DNA of 64,000 nt, from contig JBGVPL010000006.1 in NCBI GenBank assembly GCA_045126975.1, positions 4,511 to 68,510 on the forward strand, written 5' to 3'. The position numbers were made by a program, and so were the translations under genes. This document shows, piece by piece, positions 24,726 through 33,140 of the stretch. Origin of the DNA: Aphodosoma sp045126975. Lineage in GTDB: Bacteria; Bacteroidota; Bacteroidia; Bacteroidales; Paludibacteraceae. Each line of letters starts with the position of its first letter. Positions within the stretch are counted from its first letter, which is position 1. Below the pieces are notes generated by a model. It saw nothing but the letters and a program-made list of their open reading frames with translations, had not been told where the DNA came from and searched no databases.

Positions 24726-25490
24726 ATGATTGAAGTTAAGAATTTACATAAGTCGTTTGACGGAAAGAAGATATTGGAAGATATTTCTGCTCAGTTTTTG
24801 AGTGGAAAGGTCAATCAAATTATAGGTCAGAGTGGTTCGGGTAAGACGGTGTTGATGAAATCGGTGATTGGACTTTTCCGTCCAGAAGAGGGGCAAGTGT
24901 TGTATGATGGTCGTAATTTGGTTGATATGTCGGGTCGTGAGGTGAAGAAATTACGTCAAGAGGTGGGTATGTTGTTTCAAGGGTCGGCTTTGTTCGATTC
25001 TTTGACGGTATTGGGCAATGTGATGTTTCCGCTTGAGATGTTTTCGAATATGACTCGTAAAGAGATGGAGGAGAGAGCAAAGTTTTGTTTGGCGCGTGTA
25101 AATCTTTTGCCAGAGAAACATCATCTTTATCCTGGCGAGATTAGTGGTGGTATGCAAAAACGTGTTGCTATTGCTCGTGCTATTGCATTGAATCCACGAT
25201 ATTTGTTTTGTGACGAGCCTAACTCTGGTCTTGACCCAGTCACTTCGTTGGTGATTGATAAATTGATTGAAGAGATTACAGAGGAATATAATATTACTAC
25301 TATTGTTAACACTCACGATATGAACTCTATAATGGAAACTGGTGCGCATATCATATTGATTGAGAAAGGGCATAAAGCGTGGGAAGGCTCGAAAGATGAT
25401 ATATTCACGTCGGACAATAAGTCGTTGAATGATTTTGTGTTTGCATCGGATTTGTTTAAGAATGTACGCAAAGCAGTAAATAACAAATAG
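24726..25490 (+). CDS. mlaF: MlaF family lipid ABC transporter ATPase
   Basis: A 254-residue ABC ATPase: Walker A GQSGSGKTVL, Q-loop FQGSALFDSLTV, signature ISGGMQKRVAIARA, Walker B YLFCDEPNSGLDP, H-loop NTHDM. I start it at the ATG of MIEVKNLHKSFDG, because the open frame upstream comes from a heptamer repeat. Partner of the MlaE permease immediately upstream. Confidence 0.93.
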   Translation: MIEVKNLHKSFDGKKILEDISAQFLSGKVNQIIGQSGSGKTVLMKSVIGLFRPEEGQVLYDGRNLVDMSGREVKKLRQEVGMLFQGSALFDSLTVLGNVMFPLEMFSNMTRKEMEERAKFCLARVNLLPEKHHLYPGEISGGMQKRVAIARAIALNPRYLFCDEPNSGLDPVTSLVIDKLIEEITEEYNITTIVNTHDMNSIMETGAHIILIEKGHKAWEGSKDDIFTSDNKSLNDFVFASDLFKNVRKAVNNK

Positions 25491-25493
25491 TAG

Positions 25494-25585
25494 TAAGTCA
25501 TAAGTCGTAAGTCGAAAGACTTTAAAATGTTTTATTTCTATTATTCTTACTACTTATTACTTATTACTAAAAAATACTAACCTTT
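25494..25585. repeat. (TAAGTCG)n and (ACTTATT)n heptamer arrays
   Basis: TAAGTCATAAGTCGTAAGTCG after the mlaF stop and CTTATTACTTATTACTAA before the next gene; the two resemble inverted partners. Confidence 0.75.
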
Positions 25586-25600
25586 TAATTATTAGATACT

Positions 25601-25978
25601 ATGGGAGAAAAGACACGTTATTCAGATGCTGAATTAGAAGAATTCAAAGCTATTATTCTTGAAAAATTGGCGAAAGCTCAAAAAGAATATGATGAGTTGC
25701 GCAGTGTAGTTAGCAATGCGGATGGTAATGATGTGAATGATACATCACCAACATTCAAAACTCTCGAAGAGGGTGCTTTGACATTGGCAAAAGAGGCTCA
25801 TGGTCAGTTGGCTCAACGCCAAATGAAGTTTATCCAACACCTTCAAGCTGCTCTTATTCGTATTGAGAATAAGACATACGGTATTTGTCGTGAAACAGGC
25901 AAATTGATTCCAAAAGAACGTCTTCGCGCTGTGCCTCATGCAACATTGAGTATCGAAGCTAAAAACAAACAGAAGTAA
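25601..25978 (+). CDS. DksA/TraR family regulator with degenerate zinc finger
   Basis: A 125-residue protein with an N-terminal coiled-coil region (about 8-90) and a C-terminal DksA-type motif (YGICRETGKLIPKERLRAVP). Only one Cys of the usual four remains (C at about 105), so zinc binding is probably lost, as in other Bacteroidota members of the family. Expected to bind the RNA polymerase secondary channel and modulate transcription with ppGpp. Precedes lspA. Confidence 0.88.
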   Translation: MGEKTRYSDAELEEFKAIILEKLAKAQKEYDELRSVVSNADGNDVNDTSPTFKTLEEGALTLAKEAHGQLAQRQMKFIQHLQAALIRIENKTYGICRETGKLIPKERLRAVPHATLSIEAKNKQK

Positions 25979-26070
25979 AAGACAGAAGAACAAAAGGACA
26001 TAAAATAATAAATGATGTTATTGTGTCTTTTAAGTAAAAATTTTGTTCTTATCGTCTTGTTAAAAAAATA
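25979..26070. repeat. Inverted AAAGGACATAA/TTGTGTCTTTT element
   Basis: GAACAAAAGGACATAA and TTATTGTGTCTTTTAAG face each other around an A/T-rich centre; related copies lie at 30521, 31790, 32928 and 49352. Confidence 0.65.
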
Positions 26071-26086
26071 TTATTAAATATAGTAG

Positions 26087-26701
26087 ATGTCGAATATCAA
26101 AAAATATTTGCCACTGATAGTTTTATTGGTGGCTATTGTTGCGGACCAGTGGTTGAAGTTTTATGTGAAACTCAATTTTACGTTGGGTGAGAGTGTGCGT
26201 GTGTTTGATTGGTTTCAAATACTATTTGTCGAAAATCCTGGAATGGCATTTGGTTGGGAGTTGGGTAGTAAGTTGTTTTTGACAATTTTTCGTATTGTCG
26301 TTTCGGGAGCTGTGATTTGGTATTTGATTCGATTGATGAAGGATGAGTATAAGTTGGGTTATCAAATTGTGATAACGCTAATTTTGGCTGGCGCGGTTGG
26401 CAATATAATTGATTGTGTGTGTTATGGTGTTATTTTCTCTGAAAGTACATATTTTACAACAGCTCAGTTTATGCCAGAGGTAGGTTATGCTTCTTGGTTT
26501 ATGGGTAAAGTGGTGGATATGTTCTATTTCCCATTGTTTACTTTCCCTGATTGGTTACCTTTGTTGGGTGGCGAAATATTTTTTAGTCCGATATTCAATT
26601 TGGCAGATAGCTATATAACAGTGGCTATTTTCGTGTTGATAATATTTTATCACAAAGATTTCAACGACACGATTGAGAGATATACAAAAAAAGAGGCGTG
26701 A
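26087..26701 (+). CDS. lspA: Lipoprotein signal peptidase (SPase II)
   Basis: A 204-residue inner-membrane aspartic protease that removes signal peptides from prolipoproteins. Conserved blocks: ADQWLKFYV near the start, VENPGMAFGW, and the two catalytic aspartates in GNIIDC and FNLADSYI. The loop between the two catalytic blocks is longer than in E. coli, as usual in Bacteroidota. The next gene encodes a lipoprotein. Confidence 0.95.
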   Translation: MSNIKKYLPLIVLLVAIVADQWLKFYVKLNFTLGESVRVFDWFQILFVENPGMAFGWELGSKLFLTIFRIVVSGAVIWYLIRLMKDEYKLGYQIVITLILAGAVGNIIDCVCYGVIFSESTYFTTAQFMPEVGYASWFMGKVVDMFYFPLFTFPDWLPLLGGEIFFSPIFNLADSYITVAIFVLIIFYHKDFNDTIERYTKKEA

Positions 26702-26716
26702 CAATAGACACGAGAT

Positions 26717-27595
26717 ATGAGAAATAAGGTATTATATGTATTATTGTTGATTTTGTTGTCGGGGTGTGGCATGCGTCCGTGGGGGATATTATCGCATGAT
26801 GAGATGGTTGTAGTGTTGCTTGATGTGCATGTGGCTGAGGCGGCGATGAAGATTGTAGATTCGAGTGCAAAGCGTATAGAAAAACAGGAGTATTATAATA
26901 CTGTTTTTGAAAAACATAATATTACAAAAGAGCAGTTTGATAAATCTCTTGATTGGTATGCTCGTCATCCTAAATTGTTGGTGGCAATTTATGATGATTT
27001 GAAGAAAGAGGCAGAATGTTTACAAAAGAGGGTGGAAGAGTATGAGTTTCACACAGATGAGAAACCTTTACGAGAGGATTCTATTGTAGTGTTTGATTTG
27101 TGGCATTGGGAGCGAGATAGATTGTTGACTTTGGGTGAAGATAGTGTGATACCTATTGATTCATTGCATTTTAGTATTACTGATAGCAACTATTTCTATA
27201 AATCAGAATCTTTGCAGTTATATCTTAAAATGCGTGTATATTCGCCTGATACAGTCGAATTTGCAACTCGTGTGATTTATCACTATTCCGATTCATGGAT
27301 AGATACATTGCAGTATAAATCGTTGGCAGATTCTGTTTGTCGTCGTTATAGTTTTACACAAAATATTCCTGATTACAGAAATATAGATAGTTTGTTTATT
27401 GAATTGGTAGATTCTGCACGAACAGTTGAGAGCATTAAAATTGACAGTGTGAAACTTAATAGAACGTATAATAAGTTTCTTTATCCTATGAAGAGTGAAG
27501 TTAGAAAAGAGATACGTCAAGCGAATGATTCAATAGCAAGAAGTAAGAAACAAGGAACAGGGAACAAGGAACAGGGAACAGGGAACAAGGAATAA
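26717..27595 (+). CDS. DUF4296-type lipoprotein with repeat-derived tail
   Basis: A 292-residue lipoprotein: signal peptide with lipobox LLSGC (Cys near 17) followed by a DUF4296-like helical domain (about 25-110, LLDVHVAEAAMKI, YNTVFEKHNITKEQFD). The start ATG lies inside a GACACGA heptamer repeat (GACACGAGATATGAGA). The last 16 or so residues (KQGTGNKEQGTGNKE) are encoded by a GGAACAG/GGAACAA heptamer array that also supplies the stop. Function unknown. Confidence 0.85.
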   Translation: MRNKVLYVLLLILLSGCGMRPWGILSHDEMVVVLLDVHVAEAAMKIVDSSAKRIEKQEYYNTVFEKHNITKEQFDKSLDWYARHPKLLVAIYDDLKKEAECLQKRVEEYEFHTDEKPLREDSIVVFDLWHWERDRLLTLGEDSVIPIDSLHFSITDSNYFYKSESLQLYLKMRVYSPDTVEFATRVIYHYSDSWIDTLQYKSLADSVCRRYSFTQNIPDYRNIDSLFIELVDSARTVESIKIDSVKLNRTYNKFLYPMKSEVRKEIRQANDSIARSKKQGTGNKEQGTGNKE

Positions 27596-27692
27596 GGAAT
27601 AAGGAATAAGGAGTAAGGAGTAAGGCGTAAGGAGAAGGGAGTAAGGATATGGTAATTCTTAATTCTTAATTTTTAATTCTTAATTAATTATA
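27548..27692. repeat. (GGAACAG/GGAATAA/GGAGTAA)n then (TTAATTC)n arrays
   Basis: Long array with a 7-bp period beginning inside the upstream gene and running on as GGAATAA and GGAGTAA units, then TTAATTC/TTAATTT units up to 27690. Confidence 0.9.
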
Positions 27693-28013
27693 GTGAAGAG
27701 AATAGCTGCAAATAAGGTGTTGGTTGATTCTAATACGATTGAAAACAACCTAATGATTGAGCGCGACGATGCTGGTCGTGTTCGTCGCATGATTTGTATC
27801 ACCGATTTGCAGGTTGAACCTTCATCTACCTCTTTCTATAATGGCTTGATAACTACTGATATAGATTTGTCGAAAAAGCAAATAGGCGTGTCGGTTATTG
27901 ATTTGGTTGAGGATGCGCTGGCTGTTGGTTATCAAGGACGTTTGTTGCTTTGGCAAAACCTATCACTTTCAGAATTCAGAATCAAGGAAGAAACAAAAGT
28001 AATTGAAATATAA
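27693..28013 (+). CDS. Small conserved-looking protein upstream of proS
   Basis: A 106-residue protein with a GTG start (KRIAANKVLVDSN). The segment IERDDAGRVRRMI…SSTSFYNGLITTDI faintly resembles the N-terminal beta region of Bacteroidota amidohydrolases (…TEFYNGVLVPGF) but no metal-binding or catalytic domain follows, so it is either a stand-alone domain or a shortened relative. I do not recognise the family with confidence. Confidence 0.6.
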   Translation: MKRIAANKVLVDSNTIENNLMIERDDAGRVRRMICITDLQVEPSSTSFYNGLITTDIDLSKKQIGVSVIDLVEDALAVGYQGRLLLWQNLSLSEFRIKEETKVIEI

Positions 28014-28017
28014 AATA

Positions 28018-28099
28018 GTAACGAGTAACGAGTAATGAGTAACGAGACTTTTTGTATACTTGGTAATTAAAGTCTAGTTACTCGCTACTCGCGACTAAA
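28018..28099. repeat. (AACGAGT)n arrays in opposite orientations
   Basis: GTAACGAGTAACGAGTAATGAG on the left and AGTTACTCGCTACTCGCG on the right, able to form a long imperfect hairpin before proS. Confidence 0.8.
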
Positions 28100-28110
28100 A
28101 GTCTAAAGAA

Positions 28111-29592
28111 ATGGCAAAAGAGTTAAAAGAATTGACACCACGTGAGGAGAATTACTCACAATGGTATAATGATTTGGTTGTAAAAGCCGATTTGGCTGAA
28201 AATTCGGCAGTGCGTGGTTGTATGGTCATCAAACCATACGGTTATGCTATTTGGGAAAAAATCCAACGTCAACTCGACGATATGTTCAAAGAAACAGGTC
28301 ACGTGAATGCTTATTTCCCTTTGTTGATTCCAAAATCATTCTTAAGTCGTGAGGCTGACCACGTTGAAGGTTTTGCAAAAGAGTGTGCCGTAGTAACACA
28401 CTATCGTCTCAAAAATAGCGAAGAGGGCAAAGGTGTCGTAGTTGACCCAGAGGCTCGTCTCGAAGAGGAGTTGATTATTCGTCCTACATCTGAAACTATT
28501 ATCTGGAATACATATAAAAATTGGATTCAATCGTATCGCGACCTCCCTATTTTGTGTAATCAATGGGCTAACGTAATGCGTTGGGAGATGCGTACTCGCT
28601 TGTTCCTTCGTACTGCCGAGTTCCTTTGGCAAGAGGGTCATACTGCCCATGCTACCGAAGAAGAAGCACTCGAAGAAGCACGCAAAATGCTTGATGTATA
28701 TGCCGAATTTGCTGAAAAATATATGGCTGTGCCTGTTGTTAAAGGTATCAAATCGGCTAACGAACGCTTTGCTGGTGCGGTAGAGACATTCTGTATCGAG
28801 GCAATGATGCAAGATGGTAAAGCCCTTCAAGCTGGTACATCTCATTTCCTTGGTCAAAACTTTGCTAAAGCATTTGACGTACAATTCGTTACAAAAGAGA
28901 ATAAACTCGACTATGTTTGGGCTACATCATGGGGCGTTTCTACACGTTTGATGGGTGCGCTCATCATGGCTCACTCTGATAATAATGGTCTTGTTCTCCC
29001 TCCTGCATTGGCACCATTCCAAGTAGTTATCGTGCCTATCTACAAAGGCGAAGAACAATTGGCTATGATTAACGAGAAAGCCGATGCTCTTGTTAGAGAG
29101 TTGAAAGCGTTGGGTGTAAGCGTTAAATACGACAATGCCGATAATAAAAAACCAGGTTGGAAATTCTCCGAATACGAATTGAAGGGTGTGCCTGTGCGTG
29201 TAGTGCTTGGTGCTCGTGACCTCGAAAATGGCATGGTTGAGATTATGCGTCGCGACAAACTCGAAAAATCATCAGTTGCTTACGAAGGCGTTGCTGGTTA
29301 TATCAAAGAACTTTTGAACGATATTCAAGCAAATATCTTCCAAAAAGCATTAGACTATCGTGCTTCTGTAACTCGTGAAGTAAATTCTTACGACGAATTC
29401 AAAGTCGAAATCGAGAAAGGCGGTTTCATCTCAGCTCACTGGGATGGCACACCTGAAACAGAAGAACTCATCAAACAAGAAACTAAAGCAACAATCCGCT
29501 GTATTCCATTGGATGGCGACACAACTCCAGGCGTATGTATGGTAACTGGTCGTCCATCTGCTCGCCGTGTATTGTTTGCTCGTGCATATTGA
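28111..29592 (+). CDS. proS: Prolyl-tRNA synthetase
   Basis: A 493-residue class II aminoacyl-tRNA synthetase of the eukaryote/archaeal-like type (no YbaK insertion). Visible blocks: motif 2 region WANVMRWEMRTRLFLRTAEFLWQEGHTAH, then LQAGTSHFLGQNF, the anticodon-binding domain (PPALAPFQVVIVPI onward) and a C-terminal zinc-ribbon-like region ending in VLFARAY. Charges tRNA-Pro. Length fits the short type. Confidence 0.96.
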   Translation: MAKELKELTPREENYSQWYNDLVVKADLAENSAVRGCMVIKPYGYAIWEKIQRQLDDMFKETGHVNAYFPLLIPKSFLSREADHVEGFAKECAVVTHYRLKNSEEGKGVVVDPEARLEEELIIRPTSETIIWNTYKNWIQSYRDLPILCNQWANVMRWEMRTRLFLRTAEFLWQEGHTAHATEEEALEEARKMLDVYAEFAEKYMAVPVVKGIKSANERFAGAVETFCIEAMMQDGKALQAGTSHFLGQNFAKAFDVQFVTKENKLDYVWATSWGVSTRLMGALIMAHSDNNGLVLPPALAPFQVVIVPIYKGEEQLAMINEKADALVRELKALGVSVKYDNADNKKPGWKFSEYELKGVPVRVVLGARDLENGMVEIMRRDKLEKSSVAYEGVAGYIKELLNDIQANIFQKALDYRASVTREVNSYDEFKVEIEKGGFISAHWDGTPETEELIKQETKATIRCIPLDGDTTPGVCMVTGRPSARRVLFARAY

Positions 29593-29593
29593 T

Positions 29594-29621
29594 AAAAAGG
29601 GACTTTAGAAGTCCCTTTTTT
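29594..29621 (+). terminator. proS terminator
   Basis: AAAAAGGGACTT pairs with AAGTCCCTTTTT across a 3-base loop and ends in six T. Confidence 0.9.
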
Positions 29622-29634
29622 ATGATTTAATAGG

Positions 29635-29667
29635 AAAGGGGGCTACTCATTTTGAGTAGCCCCCTTT
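29635..29667 (-). terminator. Hairpin terminator of the yceD-rpmF pair
   Basis: A 15-bp perfect stem (AAAGGGGGCTACTCA with its complement) and 3-base loop, 24 bp beyond the rpmF stop on the minus strand. It may act in both directions. Confidence 0.75.
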
Positions 29668-29690
29668 TGTACTGTTTTAATTCGAAACGA

Positions 29691-29870
29691 TTAAGCGTTT
29701 TTTTCGATTGCCAATTTACCACGATAGTAACCGCATTCAGGGCATACTGTGTGGTAGATGTGCATTGCACCACAGTTTGAGCAAACGGCAAGTGTAGGAG
29801 CAACAGCTTTGTCATGTGTACGACGTTTTGCTGTACGTTGTTTCGAATGTTTACGTTTTGGATGTGCCAT
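29691..29870 (-). CDS. rpmF: 50S ribosomal protein L32
   Basis: A 59-residue protein (MAHPKRKHSKQRTAKRRTHD… ) with the basic N-terminus of L32 and a zinc-finger pair CSNCG and CPECGYY. Translation runs from CAT at 29868-29870 to TTA at 29691. It lies 20 bp downstream of yceD, the standard yceD-rpmF pairing. Confidence 0.96.
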   Translation of the reverse strand: MAHPKRKHSKQRTAKRRTHDKAVAPTLAVCSNCGAMHIYHTVCPECGYYRGKLAIEKNA

Positions 29871-29890
29871 TTCGTTTTAACTTAAAATAA

Positions 29891-30445
29891 TTAGTTGTTT
29901 AAAATATTTTTCAAGGCAGCCCAACGTGGGTCAACCTCGTGATTCTCATTTGTTTTTATATCATCATCGCTATCATCGTCGTCGTCAATTTCGCGTACGC
30001 TGTGTTGGTTGAGAATGTTCATCATTTCGGCATTGCATTCGCCATCGGGATGCGAGTGGCAAATCGGAATTGCAAGTGCGCAAAATTCGTATAAAGTCCA
30101 AGCGATGTTGAAAGTGCCTTCGTCTTCGGGAATTACGATTAAATCGTCGCTTTCTTCGCTATATGATTTTCCGAATTTGATGTATAATGATTCTTCTACA
30201 TCAATATCAACCCAAAGTGCATCAAGGCAACGGTCGCATGTTGTTTCAACTTTGCCACTGAGAGCGATGTTGAGTTCGATATTTAGCGATGTTTTGTTGA
30301 CTTCTATTTCAGCTTTTACATCTCCAGCTGTGATTTCTGGTCCTTCAACATCTATGAAAAATTGATTGTCTAAATCAAATTCATAGTGGTGTGTTCCTTC
30401 TGAAAGTGTCTTAAGTTGGAGTGTGTATAGTGATAGTGTGTCCAT
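29891..30445 (-). CDS. yceD: DUF177/YceD family protein
   Basis: A 184-residue protein with the DUF177 core including TTCDRCL (near 80) and a second CH/C pair later (ICHSHPDGEC), plus an acidic Asp-rich stretch (EIDDDDDSDDD) near the C-terminus. The family is linked to 23S rRNA accumulation and ribosome assembly and is encoded with rpmF, as here. Driven by a consensus promoter at 30462-30492. Confidence 0.92.
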   Translation of the reverse strand: MDTLSLYTLQLKTLSEGTHHYEFDLDNQFFIDVEGPEITAGDVKAEIEVNKTSLNIELNIALSGKVETTCDRCLDALWVDIDVEESLYIKFGKSYSEESDDLIVIPEDEGTFNIAWTLYEFCALAIPICHSHPDGECNAEMMNILNQHSVREIDDDDDSDDDIKTNENHEVDPRWAALKNILNN

Positions 30446-30461
30446 GTTATAAAAAGCGGTG

Positions 30462-30492
30462 CAAAGTTACAAAAAATAATTGAGATAGCAAA
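30462..30492 (-). promoter_or_regulatory. Consensus promoter of yceD-rpmF
   Basis: On the minus strand, TTTG (30489-30492), 19 bp gap, TAACTTTG (30462-30469), 17 bp before the ATG. One of the best matches in the window. Confidence 0.85.
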
Positions 30493-30520
30493 GGGTTATT
30501 TGTTTTTTTTTGATTTATTT

Positions 30521-30570
30521 GAAAAGACAAAAGGACATAAGTAGATAAATTATTTATGTTCTTATGATTT
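30521..30570. repeat. Inverted AAGGACATAA/TTATGTTCTTA element
   Basis: AAAAGACAAAAGGACATAAG faces TTATGTTCTTATG; same family as 25979 and 49352. Confidence 0.65.
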
Positions 30571-30615
30571 TCTATTTTTTTAAATTTTTATTGCCGAAGT
30601 CTCAAAGATATCCGG

Positions 30616-30655
30616 TTCTCAATTTTCAACGTTCAACTGTCAACTTTCAACTTGT
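30616..30655. repeat. (AACTTTC)n heptamer array touching the kinase 3' end
   Basis: CTCAATTTTCAACGTTCAACTGTCAACTTTCAAC units with a 7-bp period; the last units encode the final residues of the minus-strand kinase gene. Confidence 0.75.
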
Positions 30656-31776
30656 ATGGTTGGTATTTCGATTCGGAAGGTGGTACCTAAGCCGATTTCG
30701 GAGCCTTTGACGAAGATTTTGCCGTGGTGGTATTCTTCGATAATGCGTTTGGCGAGTGATAGTCCAAGACCCCATCCGCGTTGTTTGGTAGTGTAGCCAG
30801 GCTCGAAGATTGATTTGAATTTGCCTCGTTCGATGCCTCGACCTGAGTCGGTGATTTCGATGATTAGATTATCTTCTTGATTGAATAGTTCGAAGTCGAT
30901 ATTGCCCTCTTTGCCTTCCATTGCGTCGATTGCGTTTTTACAGAGGTTTTCGATTACCCATTCGAATAGAGGAGGGGAGATGAGACAGTTGTTTTCGGAT
31001 GTGGTGTCTTCGACTGAGTAGGTTATTTTTTTTGATGTGCGATTGAGCATATAGTTTACTGCTCGTTGTGTAAGTTCGCTGATATTTTCTTGTGATAGTT
31101 CGGGCACAGAGCCGATTTTAGAGAAGCGTTCGGTGATGGTTTTTAGGCGTGTGATGTCTTTGTCGATTTCGGTACAAATCATATCGTCGTTACCTATTCG
31201 AGTTTTTAGAATTTCGTTCCAAGCCATTAGTGATGAGATAGGTGTGCCGAGTTGGTGTGCGGTTTCTTTAGAGAGACCAGCCCAGAGTTTGTCTTGTTCG
31301 GCGCGTTTGTCGGTAGAAAGTGCCCAAATGACGAGCATGAGGAATAGGGCAATGATGGAAAGTTGGATGTAGGGGAAGAATTCGAGTGTTTTGAGTATGT
31401 TGGAGTTGTCGTAGTAGATGTATTGTTTTGTATTTTCGTCGAGGGTTATTTCGATTGGAGGATTTGTGCTTTTTAGGCGTTGGATTTGACGTTCGTAATA
31501 TTCTTCAATGTTAATTTTTGGTTCGTTGAAGTTGCGGGCAGATATGTATCGGTCGCGATCATCAACAATGATTACTGGAATATTTTCATTTTTTTCGATG
31601 ATGTTAAAAATGAAATCAGAGTATTCGTCGTTGAGGAGTAGGCGTGTGGCTTCTGCCCAGATTTCCATTTTGCGTTGTTCTTCTTGTGCGAGAGAAGCGG
31701 CGAGTTTGTTTGTGAATATAATTGATATGCTGACTATTATGGCAGCAAAAACGATTAACCAAATGCGTGATTTCAT
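30640..31776 (-). CDS. Membrane sensor histidine kinase
   Basis: A 378-residue kinase: TM helix about 5-25, a periplasmic sensor of about 110 residues, TM helix about 137-156, then the H box (KETAHQLGTPISSL), N box (ENLCKNAIDAM), G1 (DSGRGI) and G2 (GWGLGLSLAKRI). No HAMP domain is visible. No response regulator is adjacent, so it is an orphan here. The C-terminal residues (QVES) run into an AACTTTC heptamer array. Confidence 0.9.
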   Translation of the reverse strand: MKSRIWLIVFAAIIVSISIIFTNKLAASLAQEEQRKMEIWAEATRLLLNDEYSDFIFNIIEKNENIPVIIVDDRDRYISARNFNEPKINIEEYYERQIQRLKSTNPPIEITLDENTKQYIYYDNSNILKTLEFFPYIQLSIIALFLMLVIWALSTDKRAEQDKLWAGLSKETAHQLGTPISSLMAWNEILKTRIGNDDMICTEIDKDITRLKTITERFSKIGSVPELSQENISELTQRAVNYMLNRTSKKITYSVEDTTSENNCLISPPLFEWVIENLCKNAIDAMEGKEGNIDFELFNQEDNLIIEITDSGRGIERGKFKSIFEPGYTTKQRGWGLGLSLAKRIIEEYHHGKIFVKGSEIGLGTTFRIEIPTIQVES

Positions 31777-31789
31777 AGTTATATTTTTA

Positions 31790-31866
31790 GAAGACAGAAT
31801 AACACAAGGACATAATTTTTTAGATGATAAATATGAAATTTTCTGTTATTATGTTCTTTTGTCTTT
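31790..31866. repeat. Inverted GACAGAATAACACAAGGACATAA element
   Basis: GACAGAATAACACAAGG…ACATAA on the left mirrors TTATGTTCTTTTGTCTTTTT on the right. The right arm holds the stop codon of the minus-strand gene ending at 31849. Confidence 0.75.
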
Positions 31867-32910
31867 TTTTATTTTGTTTATTAAATTGTTGAGGTTGAAG
31901 TGGGCTGTGAGGAGTTGTTGATGTGCGAGTGGGTGGTTGGGGGTGTAGTGAAGATTCCAACTGAAACGGACATCAACAAAAGGGAATTGCACTATATAAA
32001 CGGAAAATTCAGTTTTATTGTATATCGAGTGTTGATAAATTGATTCGCCTTGATTGAGTATCGAGCCATATTGCTTGTATAGAGGCATTAGTGGGTCGCC
32101 GACATAGAGTGTGTTTTCGGCAGCAAGGAAACGCCATTTAATTGAGAGTTCGGCGAGAAAGCCGTGATTTATAAATAGTTGATTATGTTTGCGGTCGCGT
32201 TGATAACTGAAAATATAGCTTGTGCGTAGGGCGAGAGTGTCGAGGGGAGTGAGTTGAGAGAAATTGAAGCCGATGAATGGTTGGGCAGTGATGTCGTCGC
32301 AAACACCGTCACGCACAGGGGGATTTAGGCGGTTGGCAAGGTGATTGAGTTGGGCATTACCTCCAGCGAAGAAGAAGTTATAGTGGTATTCGCCAGTGAG
32401 GAGAAGGCGGAAGGCTTCGCGAGTTTCTACGGATTGCATGCCACGCCAATCAGCGATGAATTCGGCAAATCCGTGACGTGAGGCGTAGGAGAAGTGTACG
32501 CCTTGTATGTTAGGCGAGAAATATGATAGCGAGTCGCTGAATAGGTAGTCGGGGAGATGAGTTTTTATGTTTCGCCAAGGGATGAAACCAAAAGAGAGGT
32601 TGAAGCCGTGTTGGCGATAGCGGTAGTAGATAGTAGGGCTGAGGCGTATGTCGCGCCATGTAGAGCCGAAAGGTTGGATGTACGACACACCAGCGATGAG
32701 TTGGTGATTGCCATAGAGAGAGTCGTTGAATTCTACTCCAATTTCGGGAGAGAGTCGTGTGCCGAACAGAGGTTGTGAAGGGAATGACGGCATCTGGCTT
32801 TCTCGGTTGTCGAAAAAGGTGAGGAAATCAATGTTGTATATAAATTTCTGCGCATTTATTGCGCACGAAATAAGTATGAATAGGGTTAATATTTTTAGTT
32901 TGTGTATCAT
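31849..32910 (-). CDS. Putative outer-membrane beta-barrel protein
   Basis: I start at MIHKLKILTLFILISC (32910), giving 353 residues and a signal peptide ending INAQ; the open frame upstream is repeat sequence. The body is rich in aromatic residues and alternating beta patterns (SPTIYYRYRQHGFNLSFGF, YHYNFFFAGGNAQLN), as in outer-membrane barrels. The last residues (KKDKRT) and stop are encoded by the ACATAA/TTATGT inverted repeat. No specific family recognised. Confidence 0.7.
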   Translation of the reverse strand: MIHKLKILTLFILISCAINAQKFIYNIDFLTFFDNRESQMPSFPSQPLFGTRLSPEIGVEFNDSLYGNHQLIAGVSYIQPFGSTWRDIRLSPTIYYRYRQHGFNLSFGFIPWRNIKTHLPDYLFSDSLSYFSPNIQGVHFSYASRHGFAEFIADWRGMQSVETREAFRLLLTGEYHYNFFFAGGNAQLNHLANRLNPPVRDGVCDDITAQPFIGFNFSQLTPLDTLALRTSYIFSYQRDRKHNQLFINHGFLAELSIKWRFLAAENTLYVGDPLMPLYKQYGSILNQGESIYQHSIYNKTEFSVYIVQFPFVDVRFSWNLHYTPNHPLAHQQLLTAHFNLNNLINKIKKDKRT

Positions 32911-32927
32911 AATTATTAATAAGACAG

Positions 32928-33125
32928 AATGACATAAAGACATAATCTTTATTTTTTTTACATATGCCTCGCTGAAACTAAAGTTTCATCACCGGCAAAT
33001 GAATGACAGATTTGAAGTTACATTTATTGAATATGTCTTTTGTATTGAGATTTTTACGAAGTAAAAAGCAAAATCATTATGTAAAAGAAAAAATATGTTT
33101 TTATGTCATTATGTCTAAAAAATAT
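32928..33125. repeat. Inverted GACATAA repeat with central hairpin
   Basis: AGACAGAATGACATAAAGACATAA at the left and TTATGTCATTATGTCT at the right, about 170 bp apart, with a GAAACTAAAGTTTC hairpin between. No gene visible. Confidence 0.7.
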
Positions 33126-33140
33126 AAATTTTTCTCATTG

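Noticed and set aside
32911..32943. Longer N-terminus (MSLCHSVLLII) for the barrel gene
   Set aside because: These codons are one arm of the GACAGAATGACATAA inverted repeat; the downstream Met gives a normal signal peptide.
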